The notes: generated by a model from the letters alone, not told the origin. Shown: positions 1-12,544, counted from the first letter of the stretch. The stretch: 64,000 nucleotides of DNA from Antitrichia curtipendula (GCA_951230915.1 OX579636.1:42287912-42351911); one strand, 5' to 3'. Made by a program: numbers and translations.

Positions 1-894
1 AGCTAACCAGGCTTCGGAGATCCTGTTTCTGTGTTCCTGAGAACGAAGTGTGAGAGGTTTAAAGGGTTCAGACCGATGAATTCTGTGTTCCGTAGAAAAG
101 ATTTTAAGCTGTACCAGGGCGTGGTCTGAGATCTTCGAGATCGGATGGATCTCTAGTTGGCCTCCTTGAAGAGCGAGAGTAGATGAGATATAAAACCTAT
201 CTAATCTTGCCATCCTGTGATCTGCGCCCTTCCTGTTGTTATCCCATGTGTACTTAAGGTCCGATTTAATTAATATGGAATCCATCTGTCTCGAGTCTTC
301 CAGACCGTAATGGTTAAGAAGTCTGGACCATGCTGTCCTTTCTCTTCGATTGGGAGTAGTACAGGTCTGGGAATTGCCTGTCCTGTCTGACTCATTCTCA
401 ACCATGTTGAGATCTCCTGCGAGGCTAAAATAATCTCCGGAAATGTTGGCGTCGACCAACTGATTCCATAAAGTGATCCTGCTCGACGAGGAGGATGGGG
501 CATAGACATTGATTATGGATAACTGAGAGCCTGAGTCTGAACCGATTGTAACTACCTGAGCTCGACCCTCCACTAAGATCCGTTGATCTGAAACTCGATC
601 AGCTATGTTTTTGGATAATAAGATGGCTGTACCTGCTCGCCATCTGACTACCGCGCCTTGGGTGGGAAGTGCTGGGTTCCATGCTCGAATCCCACCTTGA
701 AATGGTAAACTATGACATCTTTTCGAACATCTCTCTACCGACATCCAATGTTCCTGAATTAAAATGATGTCAGGAGGATCATACATGCGTTCGAAAAGGC
801 GTCTAATGTGGACCTGTTTTTGAGAACCTTGAGAGCCGACCCCTGTTCCCCGTATGTTTAGGGTCGCCAGTTTGATGTCCACATTCATCGTCAT
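1..894 (-). CDS. LINE ORF2, N-terminal endonuclease domain (partial)
   Basis: The minus strand is open without a stop from an ATG at 894 to the window edge (298 codons). The protein is an exonuclease-endonuclease-phosphatase type nuclease, the target-nicking domain at the N-terminus of LINE ORF2. Visible motifs in order are LNIRG near the start, LIQEHW with the catalytic Glu, NVYAPS, GDLNMV (GDFN-type) and ISDHALV (SDH with the catalytic His). Reverse transcriptase should follow beyond position 1. The start ATG overlaps the ORF1 stop as ATGA, which suggests coupled translation. No frameshift or stop is seen, so this copy is young or intact as far as visible. Confidence 0.9.
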   Translation of the reverse strand, partial: MTMNVDIKLATLNIRGTGVGSQGSQKQVHIRRLFERMYDPPDIILIQEHWMSVERCSKRCHSLPFQGGIRAWNPALPTQGAVVRWRAGTAILLSKNIADRVSDQRILVEGRAQVVTIGSDSGSQLSIINVYAPSSSSSRITLWNQLVDANISGDYFSLAGDLNMVENESDRTGNSQTCTTPNRRERTAWSRLLNHYGLEDSRQMDSILIKSDLKYTWDNNRKGADHRMARLDRFYISSTLALQGGQLEIHPISKISDHALVQLKIFSTEHRIHRSEPFKPLTLRSQEHRNRISEAWLA

Positions 895-3869
895 AATCTT
901 GGGAATGTTTCATCCGTAACTGACATCTCCATCCCCACTGAGGCGGAATAAGAGGAGCCTGGTCCGGAAGAACGCTGTCTTTTTGAAGCTGGTCTCGGAG
1001 AAACCTGCTGACTTGGGATCCAATCCACCTCTTCAGCTTGTGAGGTATACAGACCTGCCCAGTCCAACAGTAATGCGTTAGCTTTTGCTCGCCCTCCCCA
1101 TGGGTTCAGCTGCTGTATACACGATGTGTCCCACCAGTTTCCAGTCGCTTTCCTTGAAGGTCTGGATTGTGCTGGAACCCTTATAATTGCAAGAATGGTT
1201 AGTTCTTGTTCATCCCCACGGCTGTCCCATCGGCCAAACCATGTCACCTTGTCCCAATTCTCCACTAGGACGGGGTCTCTCAATGTTTCCTGAGCATGCA
1301 CTTGAAGTGCCGAGAGAATGGAACTTTTTATGTTATCAACTGTCAGGTTCTCTTCTTCGAAGTCCACCTGAAGTGATGTCGGGATGATGAGGGATCGGTC
1401 TGCCTTTTGGTTTAGAAGGATCTGAAAGTCCTCCCCTTGAGATTTGAACAAAATAGGCCAAAGGGAAAGGTACTTGGTAGGTTTATCCTCGCCTTTCTGT
1501 GGATAGACCTGAAATGTTGAGTCTAACTGGTCCTCCGTCCAGGTTGCCCACCATTTCTCTGAGATGTGCGAAGAGGATCTTTCAGTCTTGTGCCGATCGT
1601 CCTTTGGTTGGGACGAATCCTGCAGCCTACCTCTACGGTGATACCGATCTGTGGAAGGAGAGGGAAGACTTAACGGTGGGAAATCTGCCTCTTGCCACTT
1701 GGATGTTGGGCAACGGATTGCTGGAGGATTCGCAATCTCCTCTGTGATCTCCTGTATTATCGGGGCGGAAGGAGCTTGCTCTACAGGGACAATACCCTGC
1801 TTTGCCGGAGCTGGAAGAGGAAGAGGTCTTGGGGCTGGATCAACCTCCATAATGCGTCTGAGGCTCCATTTTTCCGACGGTGAGATTTCCGCTTTCTTTC
1901 CAAGAGACTTGGAAGGAACTTGTATCTGACCTTGGGCGCCTTGGATGATGGGGAGAGTCTGTGACTGCACTCCATCAATTCTGTGATGAATTTGCACTTC
2001 CTGAGACTCATCTCTGCATTCCCGGGTGACTTCTACACATCGTTCCCTGACGTTTGTTCCATCACGCTCCCGGGTAACCTCAACTCGACGCTCTCGTATG
2101 AACGTTTGGCGAAGTTCTATGTCGCCTTCTTTTGATTTCACCGGAGAGGCCTGATCTGCAGGATGATCTGCATGAACCTCTGCGTTGACCTCTACGAGCG
2201 TACTAGGAAGGACTTGTCTATTTGATCCACGTGTATGGAGACTACTGCAGCTGATCTCCTTGGAACTTCGCTCCCGTGAGTGCAAGGGTGTTATGTCTCC
2301 AGTAGCTGGTTCCGAGGCTTGTTTATAGACTGCCGATTGTGAGCTTTGTAAGCAGCTGCTGATCTGCAAAGGTATCCCTTCTTTTTGCACCTGTATATTT
2401 GTCTTAGACTTCTCTTTGGGTGTCGCTGTAGAGCGTGTCTGAGGTTTTATCACCAGTGCTTTCAGAGGGGAAGATGCTCTATGAAGAACAACAGGGTCAT
2501 CTCGCTGAACCTCCAACCTCTGTGACTGTTCCGCTTGGGTATTCACCATCTCTGGAACATGAATGGCTGTCTTCTGAATCTGTGAGCTGGGAGGGCATGG
2601 TGATGTGTCTATATCCATGCCTTCCCTTTCTCCTGTATGCCCTTTCTCTGCTGTCGCTCTTCCAGCGTCCATTTGGTGCAAAGAGGGTGAATCTAACATC
2701 ATAGGATCTTCAGAAGACTTGGAGGTGTCATTCCTCGGCTTTTGAGGGGGCTCCTCTGCAGCTTCCTTTTGGGGCTGGGAACCTGTCGGGCTCGCCGCTG
2801 CCTGCTGGATTGGGTGACGCTGCAACTCTTTGGCAGCCGAACCTGTGTTAGGTTTCGCCTGCCAAAGTTCTTTTTTCTCCTTCGGCTGGCGCTGCTTCCG
2901 TTTTTTCTTGGCCTTGACCGTCTTGAATCCTTGGGCGGCATCCGTACCTGCAGCATCCTCAATCTGTGCCGCTTGAACTCCTTCTGGTGCCTTCCCAGAT
3001 TTGGACTTGTTTAACGGACAATTAATTGCCGTGTGACCGAACTTCCGGCACCTGTTGCATTGATCTGGAAGGCCGGAGTAACTGACCTCCTGATCCAATG
3101 TACACAGTTGATTATCCTTCTCAGGTATTTGCATTTGAATGCTCCCTGGGAGTTTGGCAATCTCGTTGACTCTGATTGTGATCAGTTGCCCTCCCGGTCT
3201 TTTTAGGGCCTGTTCTTTGTTTTCGATCAATAAGACTTCTCCCAGAGTTGAAGCAATGGATTTTAACCATCCTTCCGAACGCAGAACTGGATCAAGCCCA
3301 GGAAACTGAACCTTTATGATGAACCCAGCTTCAATCTGCTGTAGGGAATGTTCCGGGGAGAGATTTTGTTTCCAAGGAAACAGCTGCAATGTTTTACCAT
3401 TGCCCTCTACCAATCTGGAGGAGGCTGCATCCATGGCGGATTCTTTTGAATTAAATTCAACTGTGAAGAAACCCCTTGCCATGTTCTGGACGCTGACAAG
3501 GGAGTCCGGGAATCTTGTTTTCAAAATTTTCTGAATGATTATGTACCCTGGAGATTGTCCCACCGCTCTCCCGATTAGGAGCTTGCCATGAAGTTCCTCC
3601 TGTGCATTGCGAATAGTTTGAATCTGATCTTCAGAAAACTCAAAATGGAGCTTCCAAGCCTTATCTATCACCGGGTGACCTTGTTTCTGAGGATCTGTTG
3701 GAACGCTCGAGCTTGGATCTGGGTTAGGGTTTAGACCCGATCCCAAACCTGACTCAATCCGCTCTCTAGAATTCTTGTTTTGTATCCGATCTTCAAGGTG
3801 GTGTGTGGCTGAGGCTTTCCATCCCTCGCCTATCTCCTCTGGTAAGTGAACCGCATATCCATTCTCCAT
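891..3869 (-). CDS. LINE ORF1 protein, DUF4283-like domain plus CCHC zinc knuckle
   Basis: Intact 992-residue ORF1 of a plant L1-type non-LTR retrotransposon; the family role is to bind the element RNA in the ribonucleoprotein. Residues about 90-240 resemble the DUF4283 / RRM-like region of plant LINE ORF1 proteins. A CX2CX4HX4C zinc knuckle lies at residues 271-284 (CNRCRKFGHTAINC). The rest is long, polar and low in complexity (Gln, Ser, Pro, charged), as is usual for the linker, and the C-terminus is again folded-looking and Trp-rich. It lies directly upstream of ORF2 and overlaps it by 4 nt. It is longer than many plant LINE ORF1 proteins. GC content is clearly above the surroundings. Confidence 0.88.
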   Translation of the reverse strand: MENGYAVHLPEEIGEGWKASATHHLEDRIQNKNSRERIESGLGSGLNPNPDPSSSVPTDPQKQGHPVIDKAWKLHFEFSEDQIQTIRNAQEELHGKLLIGRAVGQSPGYIIIQKILKTRFPDSLVSVQNMARGFFTVEFNSKESAMDAASSRLVEGNGKTLQLFPWKQNLSPEHSLQQIEAGFIIKVQFPGLDPVLRSEGWLKSIASTLGEVLLIENKEQALKRPGGQLITIRVNEIAKLPGSIQMQIPEKDNQLCTLDQEVSYSGLPDQCNRCRKFGHTAINCPLNKSKSGKAPEGVQAAQIEDAAGTDAAQGFKTVKAKKKRKQRQPKEKKELWQAKPNTGSAAKELQRHPIQQAAASPTGSQPQKEAAEEPPQKPRNDTSKSSEDPMMLDSPSLHQMDAGRATAEKGHTGEREGMDIDTSPCPPSSQIQKTAIHVPEMVNTQAEQSQRLEVQRDDPVVLHRASSPLKALVIKPQTRSTATPKEKSKTNIQVQKEGIPLQISSCLQSSQSAVYKQASEPATGDITPLHSRERSSKEISCSSLHTRGSNRQVLPSTLVEVNAEVHADHPADQASPVKSKEGDIELRQTFIRERRVEVTRERDGTNVRERCVEVTRECRDESQEVQIHHRIDGVQSQTLPIIQGAQGQIQVPSKSLGKKAEISPSEKWSLRRIMEVDPAPRPLPLPAPAKQGIVPVEQAPSAPIIQEITEEIANPPAIRCPTSKWQEADFPPLSLPSPSTDRYHRRGRLQDSSQPKDDRHKTERSSSHISEKWWATWTEDQLDSTFQVYPQKGEDKPTKYLSLWPILFKSQGEDFQILLNQKADRSLIIPTSLQVDFEEENLTVDNIKSSILSALQVHAQETLRDPVLVENWDKVTWFGRWDSRGDEQELTILAIIRVPAQSRPSRKATGNWWDTSCIQQLNPWGGRAKANALLLDWAGLYTSQAEEVDWIPSQQVSPRPASKRQRSSGPGSSYSASVGMEMSVTDETFPRL

Positions 3870-4450
3870 TACAGACTCTTACGAAGGACAGACAGGGAAC
3901 CCTAACTGTGCAAATAACGACGGCTGCACCCAACGAGTGAACCTGATGTTTGAGTACCTGCAGATCCAAGTACTATAGCACTGAAAGGAATCAACTGACT
4001 GACCTGCCTCTCTCAGATTAAACGAAGCGATCGACCTGAGTAAAGACCTCTGAAAATTGAACTTTGACCTAGACCTGAAACCCTAACTAAGGAACCCTAG
4101 CTATGAAACCTAGCCTGAGAACCCTAGCGAAGGCGTTCTGGGAGCCGCACCGAATGCTATCAGCGCCTGAAAATCTAGCTACAGAGCTACGCTCAGAGGA
4201 AAGAGGGCTGAAAACTGCTGTGAAATGCCCCGATCCAGTCGCCGCGAGAGAGATCCGACAGCGAGCAGTAGATCGACCCTCCTAACTCAATACCTAACCG
4301 AAAACAGCTCTCCGACTCTCTAAACACTCCTCCTGCCTTCCCGCAGACAATGCTGATGAAAGCGCTGAAGAAATCTGTCCGAGAATCTCTCAGAAACTGA
4401 AAACGGCCAAGGAGCGCCTCTCCGGGATTTTCAGAAACCCTAGGTGTAAA
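3870..4450 (-). other. Probable 5' untranslated region of the LINE
   Basis: GC-richer leader upstream of ORF1 with several AACCCTA-type telo-box-like motifs when read on the plus strand (for example near 4080, 4090, 4125 and 4437). The high GC content stops near 4450, where AT-rich flank begins, so the 5' end of the element is probably there. No target duplication can be paired because the 3' end lies outside the window. Confidence 0.5.
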
Positions 4451-4489
4451 GGTGAGAATGATCTGTGAGTGTCTTGCTTTATCGAATTT

Positions 4490-5020
4490 GCAAGTAGCTG
4501 GATGATGACATGGTTATTGAGTTACTGTAGATGAATGCTGTTCAGTAGGTATGCCGAATTCACAATAGTGCGCAGACTTCTGACGCTGGTCACCAAATTG
4601 ACGAGTTCCTAGGTAATTGTTTGAAGGCCATCACCCCGGAATTATTTTATAACTGTAAAGATGTTCCACACTGCAAAACCCGAATTGTTGTTCTGATTAC
4701 CTCCTCCGGTGTAGTTCCTGTTCCGAATCGACTGGAGACGGTTGTACACTACCTTTCAATTCCGACATTTGGATATGACGTCAATAACCGTGTGTAAGTG
4801 TTACATGAAAGTAGGTGATTGATCAGTAGTAAGATTGAGATCTGTGTCTCGCGTCTCAAACGAGCAAGCCACTATTCCACAAATGCAAGAAGGTGATGCT
4901 AACACAACGATGGTATGACAGACTGCCTGGGAAAGTTTCAGCTTACAACGAATTGTAAAAACCGATGTTCCGTACTCATCACATTTTGTAGACGCATCAC
5001 AAGATAGGACACATGCCATG
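4490..5020. repeat. Diverged direct duplication, copy 1 (copy 2 at 6165-6625)
   Basis: This stretch and 6165-6625 share ordered blocks: a 'CACCAAAT' block (about 4590 and 6297), a 'CCTCCGG' block followed by 'AATCGACT' (about 4700-4735 and 6402-6430), and a block with 'GAGCAAGC' (about 4862 and 6532). They are old copies of one repeat of unknown type. No coding function is supported. The gap between them (5021-6164) holds only AT-rich sequence and the TTAA-flanked segment at 5713-5927. Confidence 0.5.
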
Positions 5021-5712
5021 CATTGCTGTTCCTCATCAACAAAAGTTTACAGCCTAAGAGTGATCATAGGTTAAGCCTTACTATCATACAGTTTTGTCAT
5101 TGCATTGTTCACAGGTTGTTTACAAAGTGACAAATTGAGCACATTACACAAGAATACTTGAAATGCAGTATTACGATTGTTAAAAACTGAGGGAAAAAGA
5201 GTATTAGACTTGAAATTAGCAGAAGTTGGAATGAATATGTGATGCACGCATAATATTTGGCTAACATCCATATTGTCAAGTACAATGATTTGGAAACGCC
5301 TGCACATGATTTGAATGGATTTGTTGGAGTACTTAACTGACTCTGTAAACAGATGGACTTGACATGGAAGTCTTCCCTGTGACCTCTCCCAGACGAATCC
5401 AACATAGCAAGACGTCACGAGTAAGTGTTAAGTGCAGTGATTTTGTGAGCTTCTCCATCCCACTACGGCACTTTGAAAGGGAAATTAACGAGAAGGATTT
5501 TTTAAGGCAGCAATGGCATGTCTCCGAGTTATGAAAGGCACAGTGAGGATTGGGGGAGAACATATTTGGCTGGGGACGGTTAGTTTGCTATGATTAATTT
5601 TCTTACTGGGGGGGGGGAGAGATTGGGAAAGTCAAAGGACAGCGCACCCTTTTCAAAGTCCGTTTCTGCAAAGAAAAGGCAGCTCTGGGAGTAGACTGCG
5701 TCAGGGGAGCGA

Positions 5713-5927
5713 TTAATCCTTTAACGACCAAGCCCTTTTTGAAAATTAGCACATTTGTAATTATATCGTAGTACAATTCTGTCTCAATTCATCAAGTTGC
5801 ACATGAACGAAGGTTTTTCTTTTTAAAGGATTCAAGAAACACTTTGGATGAACGACGAATTATTTACACAACTTCATGATTGCAGAGAAACACTCCATAT
5901 TACGACATTGAGGCGCTTCGGGGTTAA
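5713..5927. repeat. Short TTAA-flanked segment related to the window's TTAA MITE family
   Basis: TTAA at 5713-5716 is followed by TCCTTTAACGACCAAGCCC, which resembles the left end of the element at 63514. GCTTCGGGG precedes TTAA at 5924-5927. A further left-end-like TCCCTAAATGCCCGAGG follows at 5928. It looks like a 207-bp deletion derivative or two abutting ends. The boundaries are uncertain. Confidence 0.4.
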
Positions 5928-6490
5928 TCCCTAAATGCCCGAGGCACCAAATTGTGGTGTCGACAACAGTTCGGAGTTATATATACCTTAACCAAACTGC
6001 TATTTTGAGTAGTTTCAATATTTTAAGAAATTCTTTTCGAAGTGTAGTTTTAGCATCCATAATCTGATGTTGAAAATAGTGTATACAGAGGCTACCCGAC
6101 GGGCTTAGTATTTAAAAGTTCAGAATGGAGAGCGCTTGTCAATGTGACTGCCTTGCTATACTGAATTTGTAAGGACATAGATAGGTGACGTCAGTGAGCT
6201 AGACAACTGATTGATGTTAGGGTTTCGGGTTTAGAAGTATGCAGGTATGCCCGTATGCCCAGTGCAAAAAGTGTGCGAACTTCTCCACGTTTATCACCAA
6301 ATCGGCGATTTCTTGGGGTAAATGTACTAAGGCCATCGCAGAAGGGGATGACGATAGAGTGGATGCTGCACATAGCAAATACCGACAAGTTCTGGTTACA
6401 TCCTCCGGAGTGCTTTCTGATGCAAATCGACTAGGAACGGTTTAACACAGCGAAATGTTCTACAAGGAAATTGCACTGAAGTGTCCGCCT

Positions 6491-6787
6491 GAGTTACGTG
6501 ACTCATATCAAGGGGATCAAGAGTCAGAAAAGAGCAAGCGATGATACTGTGCGGGTACAAGAACGCCATGCTTACACATAGAATGTGTAGCAGGCTGCCT
6601 GATATGGTACCCACATTTGATATATACATTCAGTAGTAAAAGATAGGGTTATTTGGGATGTGAGCTTGAGTTACGTGACTCATATCAAGGGGATCAAGAG
6701 TCAGAAAAGAGCAAGCACTTCTTCTACGGGTACAAGAACGCCTTGATTGCACATAGCACATGCATCAGGCTGCCTGATATGGCACCC
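6491..6787. repeat. Tandem duplication of a ~120-bp unit
   Basis: Units at 6491-6612 and 6668-6787 both start GAGTTACGTGACTCATATC and end near GGCTGCCTGATATGG, with only scattered differences. They sit at the end of the 6165-6625 repeat copy. No function is visible. Confidence 0.75.
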
Positions 6788-6799
6788 GCTTCAAGCTAA

Positions 6800-7597
6800 T
6801 AGTGAATACAATGATGTGAAGAGCAGCATCGCAAAAAGACACATATGTTTCACCGTCTGGGCAGTTCTCCTCAGATCAGATCTTTTGGTGTATGTTTGAA
6901 CTCCTTCATAGAGGACCTCAAGTTTTCAATCTTCATCACCAGAGAAACCGTCTGACAACCGATTCAACGAAATCAAGCTAAGAACTTCGGTCAAACCAAA
7001 TCTTCCATTCCATGCAAAGCAATAAGAACATCTTGGTCCTATACACTCAATGAGATCTAATCTACTGTTTCACGATAACAGAACTAGGTCTCCATTATCA
7101 GACCACAAGAGCCTAAATCAAATAGCGGTCAAGAGCGCCTCGAAAGCTGCGACAGAACCTGAAACCCTAAAACACGACGATACCAGCAAAATAAACAAAA
7201 CATACTCGTCCACACCCGCTCGAAATCAACCTCACTACTGTAGCTTCCTCCAGCACTACTGCATCAACTGGAAAAGTGATGGACGATGGTCAGGTCGACG
7301 CGCGACGCTCAAACTCGAACTATGAGCAGACCCTAGAAATGGAAGACGGCCGCTCATGGAGAGATGGAGAGAGAGAGCTGCACGGTAGACATGGTTTCTA
7401 GGGTTCCGACGGGAGAATATATAGCAGTCCGAGTAACGAAACGGAACCGACCCTCCGGTGCGTATCACCGCATCGCACCTAAGACCGCGAATTGAACTCT
7501 ACCGTGGTCCTGCCCACGGTCCCCCATGACCATGTTTCGACAAACACACCCTGGCTCCCCAATCTCCACAGCTTGTTGTACTCTGGCATTTCCGAAG
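6800..7597. other. Gene-free GC-richer island
   Basis: From about 7020 to 7560 the GC content rises and short 'AAACCCTA' and 'CTAGGGTT' motifs occur (about 7160 and 7398), together with a TATA-like GAATATATAGC near 7413. It resembles the leader of a retroelement or a decayed promoter. No ORF with recognisable content is present on either strand. Confidence 0.3.
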
Positions 7598-8011
7598 TAA
7601 GGTAGTAGGCTCTAAAAGCGATCCTTTAAGGGCTGATTCACCTTTTTCATAGGTTTTCATGATTACAAATATTTTTAGCTCACTTTTCAGAGAAAGTCAA
7701 ATAGATACCGAATGTAACACAAGTGGTTTCATATTTTTTGAAGCATTTTTGAATTAGTTATGAATTTTCAAAGATTTCTGTTGTAGGTACCTATTTGTGA
7801 CCCTAGGTCTCCCAAAATCTGTCCCCTTGCAACTTCTAAAGTGATTTGAAGAAATCAAGATCAATGATTGGCTCTCGCAATAGAAAAACAATTTTTCCTT
7901 AATGCATTCAATAGCTAAAGTGGTCCATTCAAGGATCACATGCAATCCATTCTACAACTAATTATAGGGTCGGTTTGAAGGAGAGGGTCGCAATTACAGC
8001 ACACTACTTTA
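7598..8011. mobile_element. Diverged TA-flanked MITE (same family as 16910-17199 and 52412-52696)
   Basis: The left end AAGGTAGTAGGCTCTAAAAGCGATC matches the terminus of the copy at 52412. The right side near 7988-8011 (GGGTCGCAATT..ACACTACTTTAGG) is a degraded inverse of the same terminus. Internal sequence around 7725-7770 matches the other copies in reverse orientation. Boundaries are approximate. Confidence 0.4.
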
Positions 8012-11000
8012 GGTGGACCATGAAGAATGACCAGAGTTAATTGAACGAATTATAAAGGTAAGTTAAATAGACCTTGAAGTACAGAGCCTATGACTTGAAA
8101 GTCCTTCACTTTGTATCCTCCATTCTTTCGCTACTTATGAGTTGAAATTTTAGAGATCATATCACATGTCTAGTATTTGACATCAAATTTTCTCTCTGAA
8201 AGTTAAAAAATCTCAAATTGGCATGAATTCTTGAAGAAAATTGAAGAGAATTCATATCAAATACAAATTATGTTAAAAAAATCTAAAATTTTCAGAATAG
8301 AAATACATTTTAGTGTAAAATATTTGTGATATAAAGAAAATTTCCATGTCAATCTATATTTAAAAACATGGTTATAGATACTCAACTTCAAACTTCACTA
8401 AAATGCTTATTTAAGAATTTCTTCAAATTTTCCAAGTATACAGTACCCGGAGGTCACCTACGGCACAAATGTGCCGAATAATTAATTAAAACCAGAATGA
8501 GTGGTTTGGCACTTCAATTGCAATTTTCAAATCGTTCAGCAATTATTGATTATTTTTTCTAAATTTTAGGCAGGCCTTCTAATTATTTCAGAAATTGCAA
8601 AAAGATTTCTTCACGGCTTGCATATGGGTGCAATAATCTACAACCGCGGCTTACAGGAGGAAGTCACTTACAATAAGTACAAACAATCTGTTTATACAAG
8701 TGGGATAGTAGTAGGTAAGACAACCCATGTGGGATATCTAAATTAGGATTACCGGTAGTAGAAGCTTAACTACTCACACTTAGTTAAGTCAAAAGCAGAA
8801 ATTGTGTTAAATGTAGAACTTCAAACCTTGTTTTGGCATAGTAGAATAATTTTTTTCAAACAAATTTGAACTAAAAAAAGTTGGTATTTTAGTCTAAATT
8901 TCATCTCCGAAAATCCGTTTGAGATTTATATTCTCCAATCAAAAGTCATGGATAAAATTTAGAGAGGGGTTGGGAGGGACATTTTCTTTGACATTTTCAA
9001 ACATCATCTTTGATTTTTGTCCATAATTTTTTTTAGAGGCTCAAAATCACAAACGGATTTTTGTCGATGAAATTTGACTTAATTTACCTACTTTTCTTAA
9101 TTCAAAGTTTTTTGAATAAAATTATTATACTATGACAAAAAGAGGTCTGAAGTTCTACATTGAACACAATTCCTGCGTTTTGACAATGAAAGGTCAAGCT
9201 CTCATTATCAAATTGTCCCATATCCTTTGTGGATTCATGATGGATAATGGACTTCATTATAAAAATAACCTCTCCACCCAAGGTTCTGAGGACCTGTGCT
9301 GGTACCAAGTTGGAATGGGATATTTTCCAACATTTAGGTTTTCTTAACAATTAATTTTCTTTGAATTCGGCATAGTAACTTACTAATTTTCAAAATTATT
9401 CGGCTTAAAATTTTCTAATTATATTTAGTTGAAGGTGACCTCTGGCTACGGTAGTAGAAATTACACTTCAAAAATTTCATTTTCCTCAAAAATAAAAGAA
9501 ATCATCATAAATGTCAAAATTAAGTTTTAAAGGGGATAAACTTGAAGTATTGAAATACATTGAATAGCGTACCATTTTTTTGATAAACTATCCGATATAA
9601 ATTTTAAAAAACATTAATATGTCTTGAACTTAAGTCAATGATGTGGATATAGCATGAAAAAAATGCAATTCCAAACTTGGATGAAAATCATTCACTCTTC
9701 AATATGCACAAAGTCTATTTGACCATCCGAAGGACACATTACATCTTCACTGTCCTTCTATAGTTAAATACATAGACCCCTAGCCATGTAGATACACCCA
9801 AACCTCTTCAATGGCATTATTCTTCTCTAGTATCACCCGCTTTGGTCTCTTACTAAGCTCATCAAATTCAACAAATTGATTAATATTTTCAAAATAATAA
9901 AAATTTGATGCATTCTTTGACATTGAAAGTGAGGAAAATTCTATAACTTTAATTCAATACTTATAGCAATGACATAAAGCAAAGCTTTCATTTTATAGAG
10001 CATAATGATTGAAAACATAACAAATTGCATGCAAAAATCCAACAATATCATGTCACTAGAGCTTTTCGTATTTTTTAAAGTCCAAAGTAGGCTCTAAAAA
10101 TTTAGTGGGCTAATTATTTGCAACTCATCAATGTTTTTAAACTTGGACACATATTTTTAAGGTCATTTCACATTTCATTATCATACTCTCTAATGAACTA
10201 ATTAAAACTTACATTTGAAAATGTTATAACGAAGATTAACCTTGAAAAGTACTAAAAAGCTCTAGATTAACTTTTTGATTCAACCTACTCAAGTGATGTC
10301 AAATACTTCTTATATTTGTATAACATCTAAATTTTTTTGTGATCCTAAAAAATGACTTCAGAATGTGAAGGCTTAGAATTGACTTTTTCTAAATATAAAA
10401 AAATATTATTATAACCAATCATGGGATCTTGTAGGTGATTTTATCAAAGACTATAATAAAAAAAACTTGGATATTATAATAAAAACTTGGATATTATAAT
10501 AAAAACTTGGATATTATAATGCAAAGATAGTAAAGGTTGACCACTCACATATAAAATTGACTTTCATGGCCTTTAACTTCAAAGAGTTTTAATACAATAA
10601 TTTCTCCAAAAGTTTTAAAAAATTGAATTTATTATTTATGAAGATGATATTTATATGATATTAAAATAATAATTAACTAGTACATTTAGTTAAGTAATAA
10701 ATCTCATGGTATGTAGCTTATAATAATGACATCATATTCACTTTGTTCCGAAACAAGTGTCCACATTAGATCCTCATGTTTTTTATATTAGTTTCCTTGA
10801 TCATATTGTAAAATGCATAATTCAAAATTATCCAAATTTTATATTATTACAATCATTGAAGAATATTGTATGAATTCATTGCAATCTAAATATCCCCCCT
10901 CCCCTTCCATACAACCTGCTCAAAACTATTGAAAAAAACAGAAGATTGGCTAATTCAAACACTTATTTTAGGACATAGGGAGTACATGTTAGTGTTGAAG

Positions 11001-12544
11001 TTAGAATTATAACACATTATTGCAAATTATAAATCACAAGTGTATATTTGATTCTATACAGCTTAATTGCACTATTCAAATAACTATAAGCTTGAGGGTT
11101 GTTATTATGTGAGCCTAGGAGCATGAGTACATGAGCCCAGAAGACTATATACCTATGTTACATATGTCTATGTTATAGAAACCTTCCATGATTATAATGT
11201 AACTATGATATATGTACCTATATTATAGGTGTTTACATTATAAGCACCTTCAATGGATGTAGTATATCTACTTATGTATATGGTCAAAGTTCACATGCAT
11301 TATTACTACTAATTATTCAATTATTACATAATTCCACGTTACAGTGAGTGTTTTGGGCATCTTGACATTTGCCTTAAGATGACCAATTGAAAGCCCCCCA
11401 AAACCTTGCCAATTATAATCTAATAGTTCCTATTCAATGTGAAAAATGGATGAATTCTATTAGATTTTTTTGTGTGAAGCTTTGCAAATGGAATATTAAC
11501 ATCATTGCTTTGAACAAATTTATGTCATTTAAGTTTTTATTTTATTTTACATGGATTATTGTTTAAGAAAAACATAAATAATTTATTATTTTGGCATTTT
11601 ATCTTATTAATCTTAAACTTAATTCTGAACTTCAAAATGGTCCTTTCACTTATCAAGTTTAGTTTCTACCCCCCTTTTTTAAAAACTTTGAGTAATTATT
11701 TGAAATAAATACTTTAATGCATCTAAACTTGAGAAACTACAATTTAGTTCCTCATAGTAAAATGATACATAAATTTTTTATTCACAATAATGTTCATCAA
11801 CATAATATCAATGGTGAATGTATCAAAAAAATTCAATGTATTCAGTGTTTGATATTAAAAAATTAGTATTTCATGAAACTAAGGTAATTCAAATATAACG
11901 CAATCATATGAATCTAAAGATTTTATGATTTGTAGAAGACATTAAACTTGTAATTGCATTGACTTAAGTAAAATGAAGATAAAGATCTTCATTCCAATAC
12001 AATTAAAAATGGAACTTAATGTAAGTTGTGCTAAAACAAACCAGGCTACTCTATAGGCATCTTCAAACACATGGCTACATATTGGAAGTTTCAATGTACC
12101 TTCATTGAGCACCTCCTAAATTCCAACTTCATTAATTCAGAACTACTTCAACATGCATCCAAACATATGAATTAAAGCATTAGGAAAAGTTTGAATCCCA
12201 TAAGTGGCTGCTTCGTAATGGAAAAATTTGAGTGGGAAGAGCCTTTTCAACTCACTAATTAGGCCAAGAATTCTATGATGAATTCAGAAATTTGTCATCA
12301 TTACCCAATCCACCTCCAAGATATCATAAATCTCATGATGGTTTCCTCATGGAGGATGGAGCACATGCCAAGTGGTCGTACTAATGAGTGTGTGTCCAAT
12401 CTCATATTCATGCAATTAGTATTAAAATTAGTAAAAAAACTCAAGGCCTCTTTTTTGGCTCATTTTTTTTCCCTAATGTGGATTTCATGTGCCTTTTGTT
12501 GTCTTGCAAGGAAATTTGATTGAAAAATGTTTTGAGATGTGGTG
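8012..12544. other. Long AT-rich intergenic stretch without genes
   Basis: No ORF here has convincing codon content and no transposase domain is recognised. The only defined structure is a 20-bp tandem repeat, TAATAAAAACTTGGATATTA, in about three copies at roughly 10457-10522. Poly(A)/poly(T) runs are frequent. Confidence 0.6.
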
